64,000 nucleotides of DNA from an uncultured bacterium (lineage in GTDB: Bacteria > Verrucomicrobiota > Kiritimatiellia > PWTM01). Below are positions 18,148-31,707 of this stretch, one piece after another; the stretch's first letter is position 1; each line of letters starts with the position of its first letter. The position numbers and the translations under genes are program-made. The DNA lies in the NCBI GenBank assembly GCA_938010045.1, contig CALLFZ010000026.1:1-64000 (forward strand), written 5' to 3'. Under the pieces are notes generated by a model. That model made no database searches, was not told where the DNA came from, and was given only the letters and a program-made list of their open reading frames with translations.

Positions 18148-18897
18148 ATGCCCGGTCGTGATTTTTTCGATGGCGATCTCTATGCCCGTCGCGAGGAGCT
18201 GCCCCGCGTGAAAGTGGGTCCGGCCGACGAGCCTCCGCCGCCCGAGGGGGCGCCCGGCGCGGATGCGGCGCGCGGCGTCTCGGATCTCAATCTTCCGATT
18301 ATGGTTCGCCACAAGCAAGCGCTGGACGAGCAGGAGTCGCAGCGCGCGCAGGAGCTCGAACGGCTGCGCCGAATCGCGGCCGAGCTGGAGCGCGAAAAGC
18401 GGGAGCTCGAAGAGGCGCGCACCACCCAAGAATCCTTCCTGCGCGGACGGCAGGAGCTGCTGGACCGCCTCAGCCAGAGCCTCGTGACCATCGAGCACCG
18501 GGAGCTGCAAGCGGTACAAACCGCCGAACTGCTGCAGAACGCGCGGACGCGATTTCGGGCGATGCTCGATGAGATTCAATCGATTCGCGAGGAAGAGTGG
18601 ACGGAGGAAACCATCCGCGAAAAGATCCGCGAAGCGCTCGCCCGTGTGGACGACCTTCGGATGGAATACAACAAAACCATGGCCCGGCTCGAGGCGGCGC
18701 TGGGCGCCGCGGCCTCGGAGGGGAACGTGCCCGCTCCACCGTTGGTCGGGCCTCCACCGATCGTGTCTGCGCCGGTGGCCCGGCCGGAGCGGACGCTCCG
18801 GGAATGGTTTGTGATCGGGCTGATGGTGAGCCTGCCGGCGATCATCACGGCCATCGTGTTGGTGGCGGTGTTGATGGCTCGCAGCCTGATGTATTGA
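18148..18897 (+). CDS. C-tail-anchored coiled-coil protein, unknown function
   Basis: 249 residues. A Pro-rich hydrophilic N-terminus (DEPPPPEGAPGADA) is followed by a long heptad-rich coiled coil from about residue 55 to 190 (RRIAAELEREKRELEEAR, QELLDRLSQSLVTIEHREL). A Pro-rich linker and one C-terminal membrane segment (WFVIGLMVSLPAIITAIVLV) complete it. With no N-terminal signal, the coiled coil should be cytosolic. GGAGG precedes the ATG. Family not recognised; the pairing with the LysM lipoprotein suggests a structural envelope role. Confidence 0.75.
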   Translation: MPGRDFFDGDLYARREELPRVKVGPADEPPPPEGAPGADAARGVSDLNLPIMVRHKQALDEQESQRAQELERLRRIAAELEREKRELEEARTTQESFLRGRQELLDRLSQSLVTIEHRELQAVQTAELLQNARTRFRAMLDEIQSIREEEWTEETIREKIREALARVDDLRMEYNKTMARLEAALGAAASEGNVPAPPLVGPPPIVSAPVARPERTLREWFVIGLMVSLPAIITAIVLVAVLMARSLMY

Positions 18898-18904
18898 TCG
18901 GCCC

Positions 18905-19342
18905 ATGTCGCCGCCGGGCTTCCAGCCGCGACGCGATCTCGAAGCGCGAGCCGCCGAGCTGGAGCGCCGGCTGCGCGAGGTGCGTCGCGCGATTGCGGCG
19001 GCGGAACGCGGCCGGCCGGTCACCCTTCCCCGCGATCTTGAGTCAGCACGGGCGACGCCGCGCGCGCCCGAGCGTCTTGCCTCTCCGGCCGCGGCCGGCT
19101 CGGACCCGCGCCTCGCCAAACCGACCCCAACGGCCCCACTGCCGCGCGCGGAGCCGGCGGCCGCCGGCCGCCGAACGTCGCCGGTCGAGACTGACCGCGA
19201 ACGGTTCGCGCATTACTTCGGCAGCGCCTTTCTGGGTCGTCCCCCGCCCAGTGTCGAGCGGCGGCTGCAGCGGAACCGCGCCATTGTGATGCTGATCGTC
19301 GTGGCGATCCTCGCCTACATCGTCTATTCGCTGGCGCGCTGA
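18905..19342 (+). CDS. Small C-tail-anchored protein, unknown function
   Basis: 145 residues with the same layout as its upstream neighbour but shorter. It has a heptad-rich N-terminus (LEARAAELERRLREVRRAI), an Ala/Pro-rich middle, then RFAHYFGSAFLGRPPPSVER and one terminal membrane helix (AIVMLIVVAILAYIVYSLAR). It starts eight bases after the preceding gene. It could be a partner in a heteromeric tail-anchored complex. Not recognised. Confidence 0.7.
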   Translation: MSPPGFQPRRDLEARAAELERRLREVRRAIAAAERGRPVTLPRDLESARATPRAPERLASPAAAGSDPRLAKPTPTAPLPRAEPAAAGRRTSPVETDRERFAHYFGSAFLGRPPPSVERRLQRNRAIVMLIVVAILAYIVYSLAR

Positions 19343-19497
19343 CCCACGGACCGGACAGCGGAGGCAACCCCGGACCATGTTGTTCACTGTCTCTTGACCC
19401 GGCCCCGGAACAGTGGCATGGTATCTCGCATGGTGAATGCCGGATCTGAACGGCTCGCCGAGCCCGGGTCGAACAGAAAGAGGAAAGGAACGGCGTC

Positions 19498-20184
19498 ATG
19501 ACAAGGCTGCGCAACTGGATCCGTCGGGGGTTCACCCTCGTCGAGATGCTCGTGGTCATCACGATCATCGGAATTCTGATGGGGCTTCTTGTGCCGCAGA
19601 TCAGCAACGCGATCCTGCAGGCGCGGCTCACCGGACTGATGAATAACGGCAAGCGCATCATCGAGGCGGTGGTGCAGGTCGGCGGCGAATCGGTGTACAC
19701 GGCCCGCATCGTTGGCTTCCCGAAGTACAGCCCGACGACCGTGGTCACCAACAACGCGTTCAAGAACGTCGCGGACTATTTCCGCTACCTCGTGACGGGC
19801 GAGGTGATGGCCGTGAACTGGGCGTTTTTCACGGGTCCGGGCGTGCCGCCCGCGACGGGTGCCGATACGTTCACTGGCACGAACCATGCGTGGCGGATGG
19901 TCGCCGACGTGACCGAGAGCTATCCCGAGACAGCGCCGGTGCTCTGGACAAAGAACCTAAGCTTGACGACGGTGGGTGAGAACATCACGCCGCGCCCGAA
20001 CGGCCTTCCGCAGAAGCTCGAGGACATCCAGCCGTTCGCGACGAAGGGCCTTGTGATTGTCGCCAAAGGCGCGAGCGCACAGAAGCTCGTGAAGGACGAC
20101 CTGAAGATCATTGCCTTCACGAACATCTTCACGCGCGCGACGCTCGATGGCAGTGTCCTGACCAACCGCGTGTTGGAACCCTAA
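19498..20184 (+). CDS. Type IV pilin-like / pseudopilin protein
   Basis: 228 residues with a class III signal: RRG, then FTLVEMLVVITIIGILMGLL. This is the prepilin-peptidase site followed by Glu at +5 and the hydrophobic helix. The C-terminal domain (YFRYLVTGEVMAVNWAFFTG, DLKIIAFTNIF) has no recognised family. No assembly ATPase, peptidase or secretin is nearby. Such proteins with FTLVEMLVVI are multiplied in PVC bacteria. AGAGGAAAGGAA is a strong Shine-Dalgarno. A hairpin terminator follows. Confidence 0.85.
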   Translation: MTRLRNWIRRGFTLVEMLVVITIIGILMGLLVPQISNAILQARLTGLMNNGKRIIEAVVQVGGESVYTARIVGFPKYSPTTVVTNNAFKNVADYFRYLVTGEVMAVNWAFFTGPGVPPATGADTFTGTNHAWRMVADVTESYPETAPVLWTKNLSLTTVGENITPRPNGLPQKLEDIQPFATKGLVIVAKGASAQKLVKDDLKIIAFTNIFTRATLDGSVLTNRVLEP

Positions 20185-20208
20185 CGGCGCAGCCGCCATC
20201 ACCGCAGC

Positions 20209-20240
20209 GCCTCGGCCGCAGGGCCGAGGCGTTGCTGTTT
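20209..20240 (+). terminator. Terminator after the pilin-like gene
   Basis: GCCTCGGCC (20209-20217), loop GCAG, GGCCGAGGC (20222-20230), then GTTGCTGTTT. A 9-bp perfect stem with an imperfect T-rich tail, 25 bases after the stop codon. Confidence 0.6.
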
Positions 20241-20561
20241 CGCCCACCTGCATCCGCAGCGGGGCGGCGGAATCATCTCCTCGGGCAAAGAACGCCGGCG
20301 AGGTCTCCGTGCGCTGCCCGGTCGGCCACACCGACAGCGGTCGTCGAATGCGGTGCTCCGCACATCGCCGCGTTCGGCCCAGTCGGCCGCACCACGAGCC
20401 GCGTTCGAGGGCCGTGGCCGGCGCGCTTTGCCAGCGCCGCCCTCACCGCATGGCGTGGCGAACAACGCGCCGGCGGCGTCCCGGCAAGGTGCGGACGGCA
20501 GGCGGGGGGGGACGGAGTACGCCGACCGCGGAACCACGCGCTCGCCGCACTTCGTTCGCAC
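20241..20561 (+). other. Intergenic stretch without a recognisable gene
   Basis: About 320 bases between the terminator and the tRNA-Gly promoter. Arg-rich open frames on both strands have no motif. Nothing supportable was seen. Confidence 0.4.
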
Positions 20562-20590
20562 GTGACAAATGCGACGGACCGTGGTAGGCT
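20562..20590 (+). promoter_or_regulatory. Promoter of tRNA-Gly
   Basis: GTGACA (20562-20567), 17 bases, TAGGCT (20585-20590), placing the transcription start about ten bases before the tRNA. The same TAGGCT -10 element with a 17-base spacer recurs at 51214. Confidence 0.6.
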
Positions 20591-20608
20591 ATCGGTGACG
20601 TCCGCGGT

Positions 20609-20683
<75 letters not shown>

Positions 20684-20851
20684 CTCCATTCCGTAAGGAA
20701 ACTTTGTGTTCCCTTGGGAAAACCACAACGTTTCAGATTCGCGCCCATTCGTTGTGATTCTCCCCAACCGCTCGAACCGTCGCGCAACCGTGAACCCACT
20801 GTGCACCCACGGCCGCCGTGGGCGGCGGGCACGGCCGGACGCCGACCGCCG

Positions 20852-21136
20852 TCAGTGCTGGAACGTCATGCGCTGCACGTCCACGCCGGCGATCGCTCGC
20901 AGGTCCCGTTCGAGCGCCGCCACCGCGGAAGTCGGCCCGACGACGTGCAGCACGATGAGGCCGTTCGGCGAGCCATCGCGGCCGTGCACGTCGTGCAGCC
21001 CCAGCCGTGTCTGAATGATACGGCCGTGGCGGGTCAGAACCTGCTGCACCTCCGAGGCATGGCGAGTGCGCTCGGTGATGTGCAGTCCCAGGATTTCGTG
21101 GTGCGCCTGCCGTCGGCGCGAAGTGCGCGTACTCAT
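20852..21136 (-). CDS. TM1266-type iron-only hydrogenase system regulator-like protein
   Basis: A 94-residue ACT-like single-domain protein. The pattern EILGLHITERTRHASEVQQV, TRHGRIIQTRLGLHD, NGLIVLHVVG, AIAGVDVQRM follows the TM1266/iron-only hydrogenase system regulator family (betaalphabeta fold, helix after an ITxR-like turn). It begins 20 bases after the stop of the kinase-reductase fusion, with GGGAGA as Shine-Dalgarno. The two are therefore probably one operon, and this may be a ligand-sensing partner. No hydrogenase gene is in the window. Confidence 0.75.
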   Translation of the reverse strand: MSTRTSRRRQAHHEILGLHITERTRHASEVQQVLTRHGRIIQTRLGLHDVHGRDGSPNGLIVLHVVGPTSAVAALERDLRAIAGVDVQRMTFQH

Positions 21137-21155
21137 TGCGGAATCTCCCGTTGGC

Positions 21156-23591
21156 TCAGCTCCCGTACACCTTTTCGAAGGGCCACATCAGTACGCCGCC
21201 GTCGAGCACCCGCACATCGGGGAACCCGGCATGGCGCAGAATGATCGAGGCCTCATACGCGCGCAGCGAGTTCCGGCAGCAGAGCAGCAGCACCCCGCTC
21301 TGCGGCAGCTCGCGCATGCGGCCGCGCAGCGATCCGAGCGGGACCAGCCGGGCGCCGGGAATGCGCATCTCGTCGTACTCGCGCGGCGTGCTGACGTCCA
21401 CCAGCGTGACGTCGCGGCGCTCCTGCAGCAGGCGGCGCGCCTCCAGGGGGGGCACGCCGACGAAGAGACCGTCGAGCTTGTTCCGCGCAACGTTGCAGGC
21501 GGTGATCAGGTTGTCCAGCGCTGGCGAGAACGGCGGCGCGTAGCCGAGATCGAGGTGCACAATCTGGTCCACCGTCATGCCCGCGGTGATGGCGGTGGCG
21601 GCGACGTCAATTCGCTTGTCGCCCTCGCCGGGCCCCAGCACCTGCACCCCGAGCAGCCGCCGGGAGGGGCGTTCGACGACGAGCTTCAGCATCAGCAGGC
21701 GCGCCCCGGGCAGAAAATGCTCGCGGTCGGGCGCCGCGCAATGCACGGTCACGATGTCGCGACCGAGCTCCCGGGCCTCGCGCTCGTTGAGGCCCGTGCG
21801 GCCGACGCAGTAGTCGAACACCTGGCAGACCACCGTGCCGAGAATGCCCGGGAACCGATCACTGCCGCCACACAGGCGCACTGCCGCGACGCGGCCCTGC
21901 TTGTTCGCGGTGGAACCGAGCGGCACATAGGCGGGGCGGCCGGTGAGAAGATCGTGGTGCTCGACGCAGTCGCCAGCCGCGTAGATGTCGGGATCGCTTG
22001 TGCGCTGGTGCTCGTCCACGAGGATCCCGCCGGTCCCGCCGATCGCGAGCCCCGCCGCGCGCGCCAGCGACGTCTCCGGCCGCACACCCGCCGCCAGAAC
22101 GACCAAATCCGCCGGAATCTCGCCGCGGTCGGTGATCACCCCCCGCACCGCCTCGTCGCCGCGGAACCCCCGCACTTCGACGCTCGTCATGACTCGCACG
22201 CCGTTCGCCTCGAGGTGCTGCTGCAGCAGCCGGGAGATCTCCTCATCGAGCATGCCGAGAATCTGCGGCATGCGCTCGACGATCGTGAGCCGGCAGCCAC
22301 GCTGCACGAGGGCCTTCGTCATCTCGACCGCAATGAGCCCCCCGCCGACGAGCACGACGTCGAGCGCACGCCCGCTCGCGAGGGTGTGGCGGATGCCCTC
22401 CGCGTCATGTACGCCGTGCAGCGTGTAGATGTTGCGCAGGTTCCGTCCCGGCAGGTCGGGCACGACCGGCCGCGCGCCGGTCGCGAGCACGAGCCGGTCG
22501 TACGGAATCCATCGCTCGGCGCCGTCGGATAGGTCGCGGATGCGCACGCGCTTCCCGCGCCGGTCCACCTCGACCGCCTCCGTGCGGCTGAGCACGCTGA
22601 CGTTGCGCACGTTGTGAAAGAAGATCGGATCGCGCACCGCTCCGAGCGGCGTCGAAAGCAACGCGCGACGGTCGCGCACCGTGCCGGAGACGTAGTAGGG
22701 CAGCCCGCAGCCCGCATACGAGAGCAGCTCGCCGCGCTCGATGATGGTCACCTCGGCGTCCGGTCTCAGCCGCATCACCTTCGAGGCGACCTTCGGTCCG
22801 GCCGCAACGCCCCCGATGATCACCACGCGGAGCCGCTCTCCCTTGTCGGCCGGCGGTTCCTCAGCGGGCGCCTCAGCGGCCGGTAGATCCACCACAAACT
22901 CCGCCCCTCCCAGGTCGGAGCTTCCCGCCCGGACCGTTCCGCCGCACGACTCGACCAGCGCGCGCACGAGTGCCAACCCGAGCCCCGCGCCGGGCGTACG
23001 GCTCTCGCCGGGCACCATCATGCGGTAGAACGGCTCGAAAATACGGGTTCGTTCCGCCTCGGGCACGCCCGGGCCAGAATCGCCCACCGAGATGCGCACG
23101 CCGTCCGCCCCCTCACGCGCCACGAGGAGTCTCACCTGACCGTGCCGCGGCGTGTATTTGAGCGCGTTTTCGATCAATGCCCGCAGCACCTCCACCAACA
23201 GTTCCTCGCCGGCCTTCGCCACCGCCGGTTCGTCGCGAACATCCAGCGCGAGAGAAATGTCCCGCCGTTGCGCCTCCTCGAGCCACTGTTGGTGAACCCG
23301 ACGCGCGACAACCGCCGCATCGCACCACGCCGCCTCCCCCGCCGATGGCGGACGGCGGACGATCGTCAGCAGCCGACGGACGGTCTCGAGCGCCTCCGTG
23401 AGCCTCGCGTCCGCGCGCTGCAGCAGGTCCTTCTGACGGGGACTCAGCGGACCGGCCAGGTCGGCCATCAGCGTTTGCAGGACCGTTTCGGCGGCGCCGA
23501 TCGGCGACTTCAACTGGTGGGCCACCACCGCCGCAAAGCCCAACGGATCGCTGAACCTCGTCTCCCCGCTATGGTTGTGCTGATCCGGCAT
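21156..23591 (-). CDS. Histidine kinase / CoA-disulfide reductase / rhodanese fusion protein
   Basis: 811 residues in one frame. Residues 17-237 are a histidine kinase core: H-box AVVAHQLKSPIG (H25), N-box ALIENALKYT, G1 VGDSGPGVPE, F-box IFEPFYRM, G2 GAGLGLALV. Residues 253-700 are a FAD- and pyridine-nucleotide-dependent reductase of the CoA-disulfide reductase/NADH oxidase group: FAD motif VIIGGVAAG, redox Cys295 in SYAGCGLPYYVSG, NAD(P) motif VVLVGGGLIAVE, second FAD site YAAGDCVE. Residues 712-811 are a rhodanese domain with CCRNSLRAYEA (Cys771/772). No membrane segment or sensor domain is present, so the reductase is the likely input, reporting thiol/CoA or NAD(P)H state. No response regulator is adjacent. 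It forms an operon with the small gene downstream. Confidence 0.88.
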   Translation of the reverse strand: MPDQHNHSGETRFSDPLGFAAVVAHQLKSPIGAAETVLQTLMADLAGPLSPRQKDLLQRADARLTEALETVRRLLTIVRRPPSAGEAAWCDAAVVARRVHQQWLEEAQRRDISLALDVRDEPAVAKAGEELLVEVLRALIENALKYTPRHGQVRLLVAREGADGVRISVGDSGPGVPEAERTRIFEPFYRMMVPGESRTPGAGLGLALVRALVESCGGTVRAGSSDLGGAEFVVDLPAAEAPAEEPPADKGERLRVVIIGGVAAGPKVASKVMRLRPDAEVTIIERGELLSYAGCGLPYYVSGTVRDRRALLSTPLGAVRDPIFFHNVRNVSVLSRTEAVEVDRRGKRVRIRDLSDGAERWIPYDRLVLATGARPVVPDLPGRNLRNIYTLHGVHDAEGIRHTLASGRALDVVLVGGGLIAVEMTKALVQRGCRLTIVERMPQILGMLDEEISRLLQQHLEANGVRVMTSVEVRGFRGDEAVRGVITDRGEIPADLVVLAAGVRPETSLARAAGLAIGGTGGILVDEHQRTSDPDIYAAGDCVEHHDLLTGRPAYVPLGSTANKQGRVAAVRLCGGSDRFPGILGTVVCQVFDYCVGRTGLNEREARELGRDIVTVHCAAPDREHFLPGARLLMLKLVVERPSRRLLGVQVLGPGEGDKRIDVAATAITAGMTVDQIVHLDLGYAPPFSPALDNLITACNVARNKLDGLFVGVPPLEARRLLQERRDVTLVDVSTPREYDEMRIPGARLVPLGSLRGRMRELPQSGVLLLCCRNSLRAYEASIILRHAGFPDVRVLDGGVLMWPFEKVYGS

Positions 23592-23993
23592 CGCCGTGAT
23601 CCAACGCGGAATTCGACCGCTACGACTCTACCGGGTTCGGATCGGCACGGACAAGTCGAAGTCGCCGGCTCCGAGCCCTGCACTAAGACGTCTGCTGCGG
23701 CGGACCTCGGCGGGACGGTCATCCGTTCCCCGTTCCTTGCCAGAGCAGAGCGTACGGAAGGAAGGGCACCTCACCGCGGCCACTCTCCGTCCTCCTGCGA
23801 ACGTGGACCGGGCGATCGTCTCGGTTGGCGACCGGTGCTGAATCGCGGACGGACGGTCGATGCTGTTCAACAGGGGACGGTCGGAACCCCAGCGTCCACG
23901 ATCCTAGGCGTTGCGAGAGTTGCATCGTTGTGTTGAACCCGGTGCGTCCAACGCAAATTGAGCGATGTGTTGAGCAATGGGGCGCCGGAAAGG
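23592..23993 (+). other. Intergenic region between divergent genes
   Basis: About 400 bases holding the upstream regions of the kinase fusion (minus) and the fumarase gene (plus). Apart from the fumarase promoter just downstream, I see no convincing promoter, RNA or ORF. Confidence 0.35.
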
Positions 23994-24022
23994 TTGAACG
24001 CGCGCGGGGGCCGTGCGATTGT
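23994..24022 (+). promoter_or_regulatory. Promoter of the fumarase alpha gene
   Basis: TTGAAC (23994-23999), 17 bases, GATTGT (24017-24022). The predicted transcription start falls at or next to the ATG at 24030, so the mRNA would be leaderless; there is no Shine-Dalgarno. Confidence 0.4.
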
Positions 24023-24029
24023 CGGACCC

Positions 24030-24881
24030 ATGGGCCAACTCCGCGAAGTGAACGTGGCGGCGATCCGCGCGGCGGTGATTCGCTGCATCGAGCGCGCGAG
24101 CTTCGAGATGGATGCGGCGGAGCGCGAGGCGCTGCGCCGCCGACGCGAGCGCGAATCGAGTTGCGCGGGCTGCTTCGTACTCGACCAGCTCCTCGTCAAC
24201 GCCGACATCGCCCGCGAAGACCGCCGGCCGTTGTGCCAGGACACGGGGCTGGCGGTGATCCGCGTCACGATCGGGCAGGACGTGCACCTCGTCGGCGGTG
24301 CGCTCGACGAGGCGATCCACTCCGCGGTGGCGGAGGCGTGGGCGCGTTTCCGACTTCGGCCGAGCGTCGTACGACACCCGCTCGCGCGCCGCAACACCGG
24401 CGACAACACGCCGGCGGTGATCCACATCCGCCTCGTGCCGGGCGACCGCGTCGAGCTCGACGTGATGGAGAAGGGCGGCGGGTGCGAAAACATGTCGCGC
24501 CTCGCGATGCTGACGCCAGCCGACGGACGCGCGGGGGTTGTGGACTTCGTCGTTCGCGCGGTGGTCGAGTCGGGCGGGAACGCCTGTCCACCGCTTGTGG
24601 TCGGGGTGGGGATCGGCGGATCGTTCGAGCGAGCGGCAGAACTGGCCAAAGAGGCGCTGTGGCGACCGTTCGGCGAACCGGCGGACGATCCGCTTGACCG
24701 CGAGCTCGAACGTGAGCTTTTGGAGCGGCTCAACGCCACGGGGCTCGGACCGATGGGGCTGGGCGGCGACACGACGGCGCTGGCGGTGCACGTGCGGTCG
24801 CACCCGTGTCACATCGCCTCGCTGCCAGTGGCCGTGAACCTCGATTGTCACAGCCACCGGCATGCGCGCGAAGTGTTGTGA
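24030..24881 (+). CDS. Class I fumarate hydratase, alpha subunit-type protein
   Basis: An oxygen-sensitive [4Fe-4S] hydro-lyase of the fumarase/L-tartrate dehydratase alpha family (PF05681), 283 residues. Conserved Cys sites that would bind the cluster are RRPLCQDTGLAVI, NACPPLVVGVGIGG and NLDCHSHRH. HPLARRNTGDNTPAVIH and EKGGGCENMSRLAML are family patterns. The partner beta subunit, normally the next gene, is absent; a membrane protein follows instead, overlapping by GTGA. The start at ATG 24030 fits the family N-terminus (REVNVAAIRAAVIRCI). Fumarate or tartrate dehydration cannot be told apart from sequence. Confidence 0.85.
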   Translation: MGQLREVNVAAIRAAVIRCIERASFEMDAAEREALRRRRERESSCAGCFVLDQLLVNADIAREDRRPLCQDTGLAVIRVTIGQDVHLVGGALDEAIHSAVAEAWARFRLRPSVVRHPLARRNTGDNTPAVIHIRLVPGDRVELDVMEKGGGCENMSRLAMLTPADGRAGVVDFVVRAVVESGGNACPPLVVGVGIGGSFERAAELAKEALWRPFGEPADDPLDRELERELLERLNATGLGPMGLGGDTTALAVHVRSHPCHIASLPVAVNLDCHSHRHAREVL

Positions 24882-26584
24882 GCGCGGCGCTCGAGCGGCG
24901 TGAGGCGGGCGTGGCCGCGGGGATTGCGGCCGCTCTCGCGCTCGCGGCGGCCTACCTCGCCACTGCGCCGCTCAACCGAACCGAAGCCGAGGACGTGTGG
25001 GACTTCGCATGGCAGGTCGAGCGTGCGGCCGGCCCGCAGTTGGTGCATCCGCACCATCTCGTTCATCTGCCGCTCATGCGCGCGCTGTGGCGGACCGCGC
25101 GGTGGGTCGCCCCGGATGCGCGCGCGCACGGCGTGATGGCGGGCGTCGGCGCGCTGGCGGCCGGCGCGGCGGTCGTGTTGTTCGGCGCTCTTCTGCGGCG
25201 CGCCGGCGGTGTGAGCGCCCCGCGCGCCGCAGCGGCGGCCGCCGTGCTGGCGGTTTCGTACGGCATCTGGCGCTACGCGGCCGAGGCCGAGGCCTATGCG
25301 CCGGCGGCGGCGCTTGCGCTAGGCGCATGGTGGAGCGCGGCCGGTGCCCGCCGCATCGCACGGCGCATCGCGGCCGTCGGGCTCGGCGTTGGCGCGATCT
25401 GGATGCACATCTTCTCTGCGCTGCCGGTGCTCGGTGCGATTCCGTTGTGGCTGTGGCGCCGGCACGGTCTGCGTGCCGCGATCGCGCACGGCGCGGTCAC
25501 GGCGGCGGCGACGGCGCTGGGCTACGCGGCGGCCGGCCAGGTGCCGATCCACACGGTCGGAGGGTCCGATCCGCTGCGCGCGGAAGGGGGGCTTCGCCCT
25601 GAGAGCGTCGCGAAGGCCGCGCTCGCGTTCGGCTCGACCGTCGTGGCCGCCAATTTCGTTTTCGGAGAACCGGCATGGGTGGGGGCGATCGAACGGTGGT
25701 TTCCCGCCCGGATGATCGAGGAGGAGGCGTTTCTCGGCCGCGCAATTCCGCCCGCGCAGCGACGCGCCGCGTGGGGAACGCTCGCTCTAGTCGCGCTTGT
25801 GGCGGCGGCCGTCGGCGCGGCGCTGCGGTGCCGACCGACGACGACCGGGCTCCCCGCGTCGAGCAGCGCCGCCGTCGCCACGAGCCGCGCTCCCCCTCGG
25901 GCGAGGGATCTCCAAGGATTGGAGGCCAACGGCCGGGGTGCGTCCAAGGATTGGACGGCGCTGGCGCTGGCCGCAGCGGCATGGTTCGCGGCACACGCGA
26001 TCCTCCTGCTCGCGATGGAGCCGGGGAACCCGGAGCTGTGGGTGATGTCCCTGCCCCCCTTCTGGATGGCGGTCGGCGCCGCGGCCGAAGGGCGCGCGGT
26101 GCGGCCGGCGCTGCTCGCGACGCTCGCGGGCGCGCTGGGCGCACACAACTGGCTCGGCGGTCTTGAACCGCTGCGGCGTCCCGAGGGCGACGTGCATCGC
26201 GCGCGCGCGGCGTCGGTGTTGCGCGTGTGCACCGACCGCGACACCCTTCTCACCGCCGGGGGCACTGTGTGGGCGCGCTACCTGCGGTATCACGCACCCT
26301 CCGGCGCCGTGGTCGTGGACCTTTGGCGAGACGCTCCGCCCGACTCCCCCCGGCCCGGCGGACGGATGCTGGCGACGGGTGACCTCTTCGATCTTCCGCG
26401 CGCGTGGCGCACGCGATTTCCCGCCCGGGCGCGGCAGATCGAGGCGTGGGCGGACGGCTGGCGACCGCGCGCACGGCGGCTCATCCACGATCCTTGGGGC
26501 GGGGTGTGGGACCTCTCCGAACGCACCTCGCCACCCCGCGGCAAAAGCGGGGGGGCGAACCGGGCGGATCTCCGCGCCGAATAG
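24878..26584 (+). CDS. Polytopic membrane protein with an HPHH motif, possibly GT-C type
   Basis: 568 residues: about nine to ten hydrophobic helices in the first 430, then a ~140-residue soluble C-terminal domain (LRVCTDRDTLLTAGGTVWAR). Early in the protein, DVWDFAWQVERAAG and LVHPHHLVHLPLMRALW resemble the first extracytoplasmic loop of GT-C/DUF2723-like membrane glycosyltransferases. That assignment is only suggestive. GTG 24878 overlaps the fumarase stop. A hydrophilic linker (about residues 325-360) contains two in-frame copies of a palindromic DNA repeat (25911-25955), so part of the linker is repeat-derived. Confidence 0.7.
   Translation: MSAALERREAGVAAGIAAALALAAAYLATAPLNRTEAEDVWDFAWQVERAAGPQLVHPHHLVHLPLMRALWRTARWVAPDARAHGVMAGVGALAAGAAVVLFGALLRRAGGVSAPRAAAAAAVLAVSYGIWRYAAEAEAYAPAAALALGAWWSAAGARRIARRIAAVGLGVGAIWMHIFSALPVLGAIPLWLWRRHGLRAAIAHGAVTAAATALGYAAAGQVPIHTVGGSDPLRAEGGLRPESVAKAALAFGSTVVAANFVFGEPAWVGAIERWFPARMIEEEAFLGRAIPPAQRRAAWGTLALVALVAAAVGAALRCRPTTTGLPASSSAAVATSRAPPRARDLQGLEANGRGASKDWTALALAAAAWFAAHAILLLAMEPGNPELWVMSLPPFWMAVGAAAEGRAVRPALLATLAGALGAHNWLGGLEPLRRPEGDVHRARAASVLRVCTDRDTLLTAGGTVWARYLRYHAPSGAVVVDLWRDAPPDSPRPGGRMLATGDLFDLPRAWRTRFPARARQIEAWADGWRPRARRLIHDPWGGVWDLSERTSPPRGKSGGANRADLRAE
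25911..25955 (+). repeat. Paired 13-bp palindromes inside a coding region
   Basis: TCCAAGGATTGGA at 25911-25923 and again at 25943-25955, separated by 19 bases. A second element of the same layout (TCCAA-N3-TTGGA, 19 bases, TCCAA-N3-TTGGA) lies in the intergenic space at 52804-52848. Here it is read in frame within the membrane protein gene. Confidence 0.7.
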
Positions 26585-29185
<2,601 letters not shown>

Positions 29186-29204
29186 GGCGCCGACGCGCGG
29201 GAGC

Positions 29205-31676
<2,472 letters not shown>

Positions 31677-31707
31677 GCGGCCGCACGGGACCCCGGCACG
31701 GTGGGCC

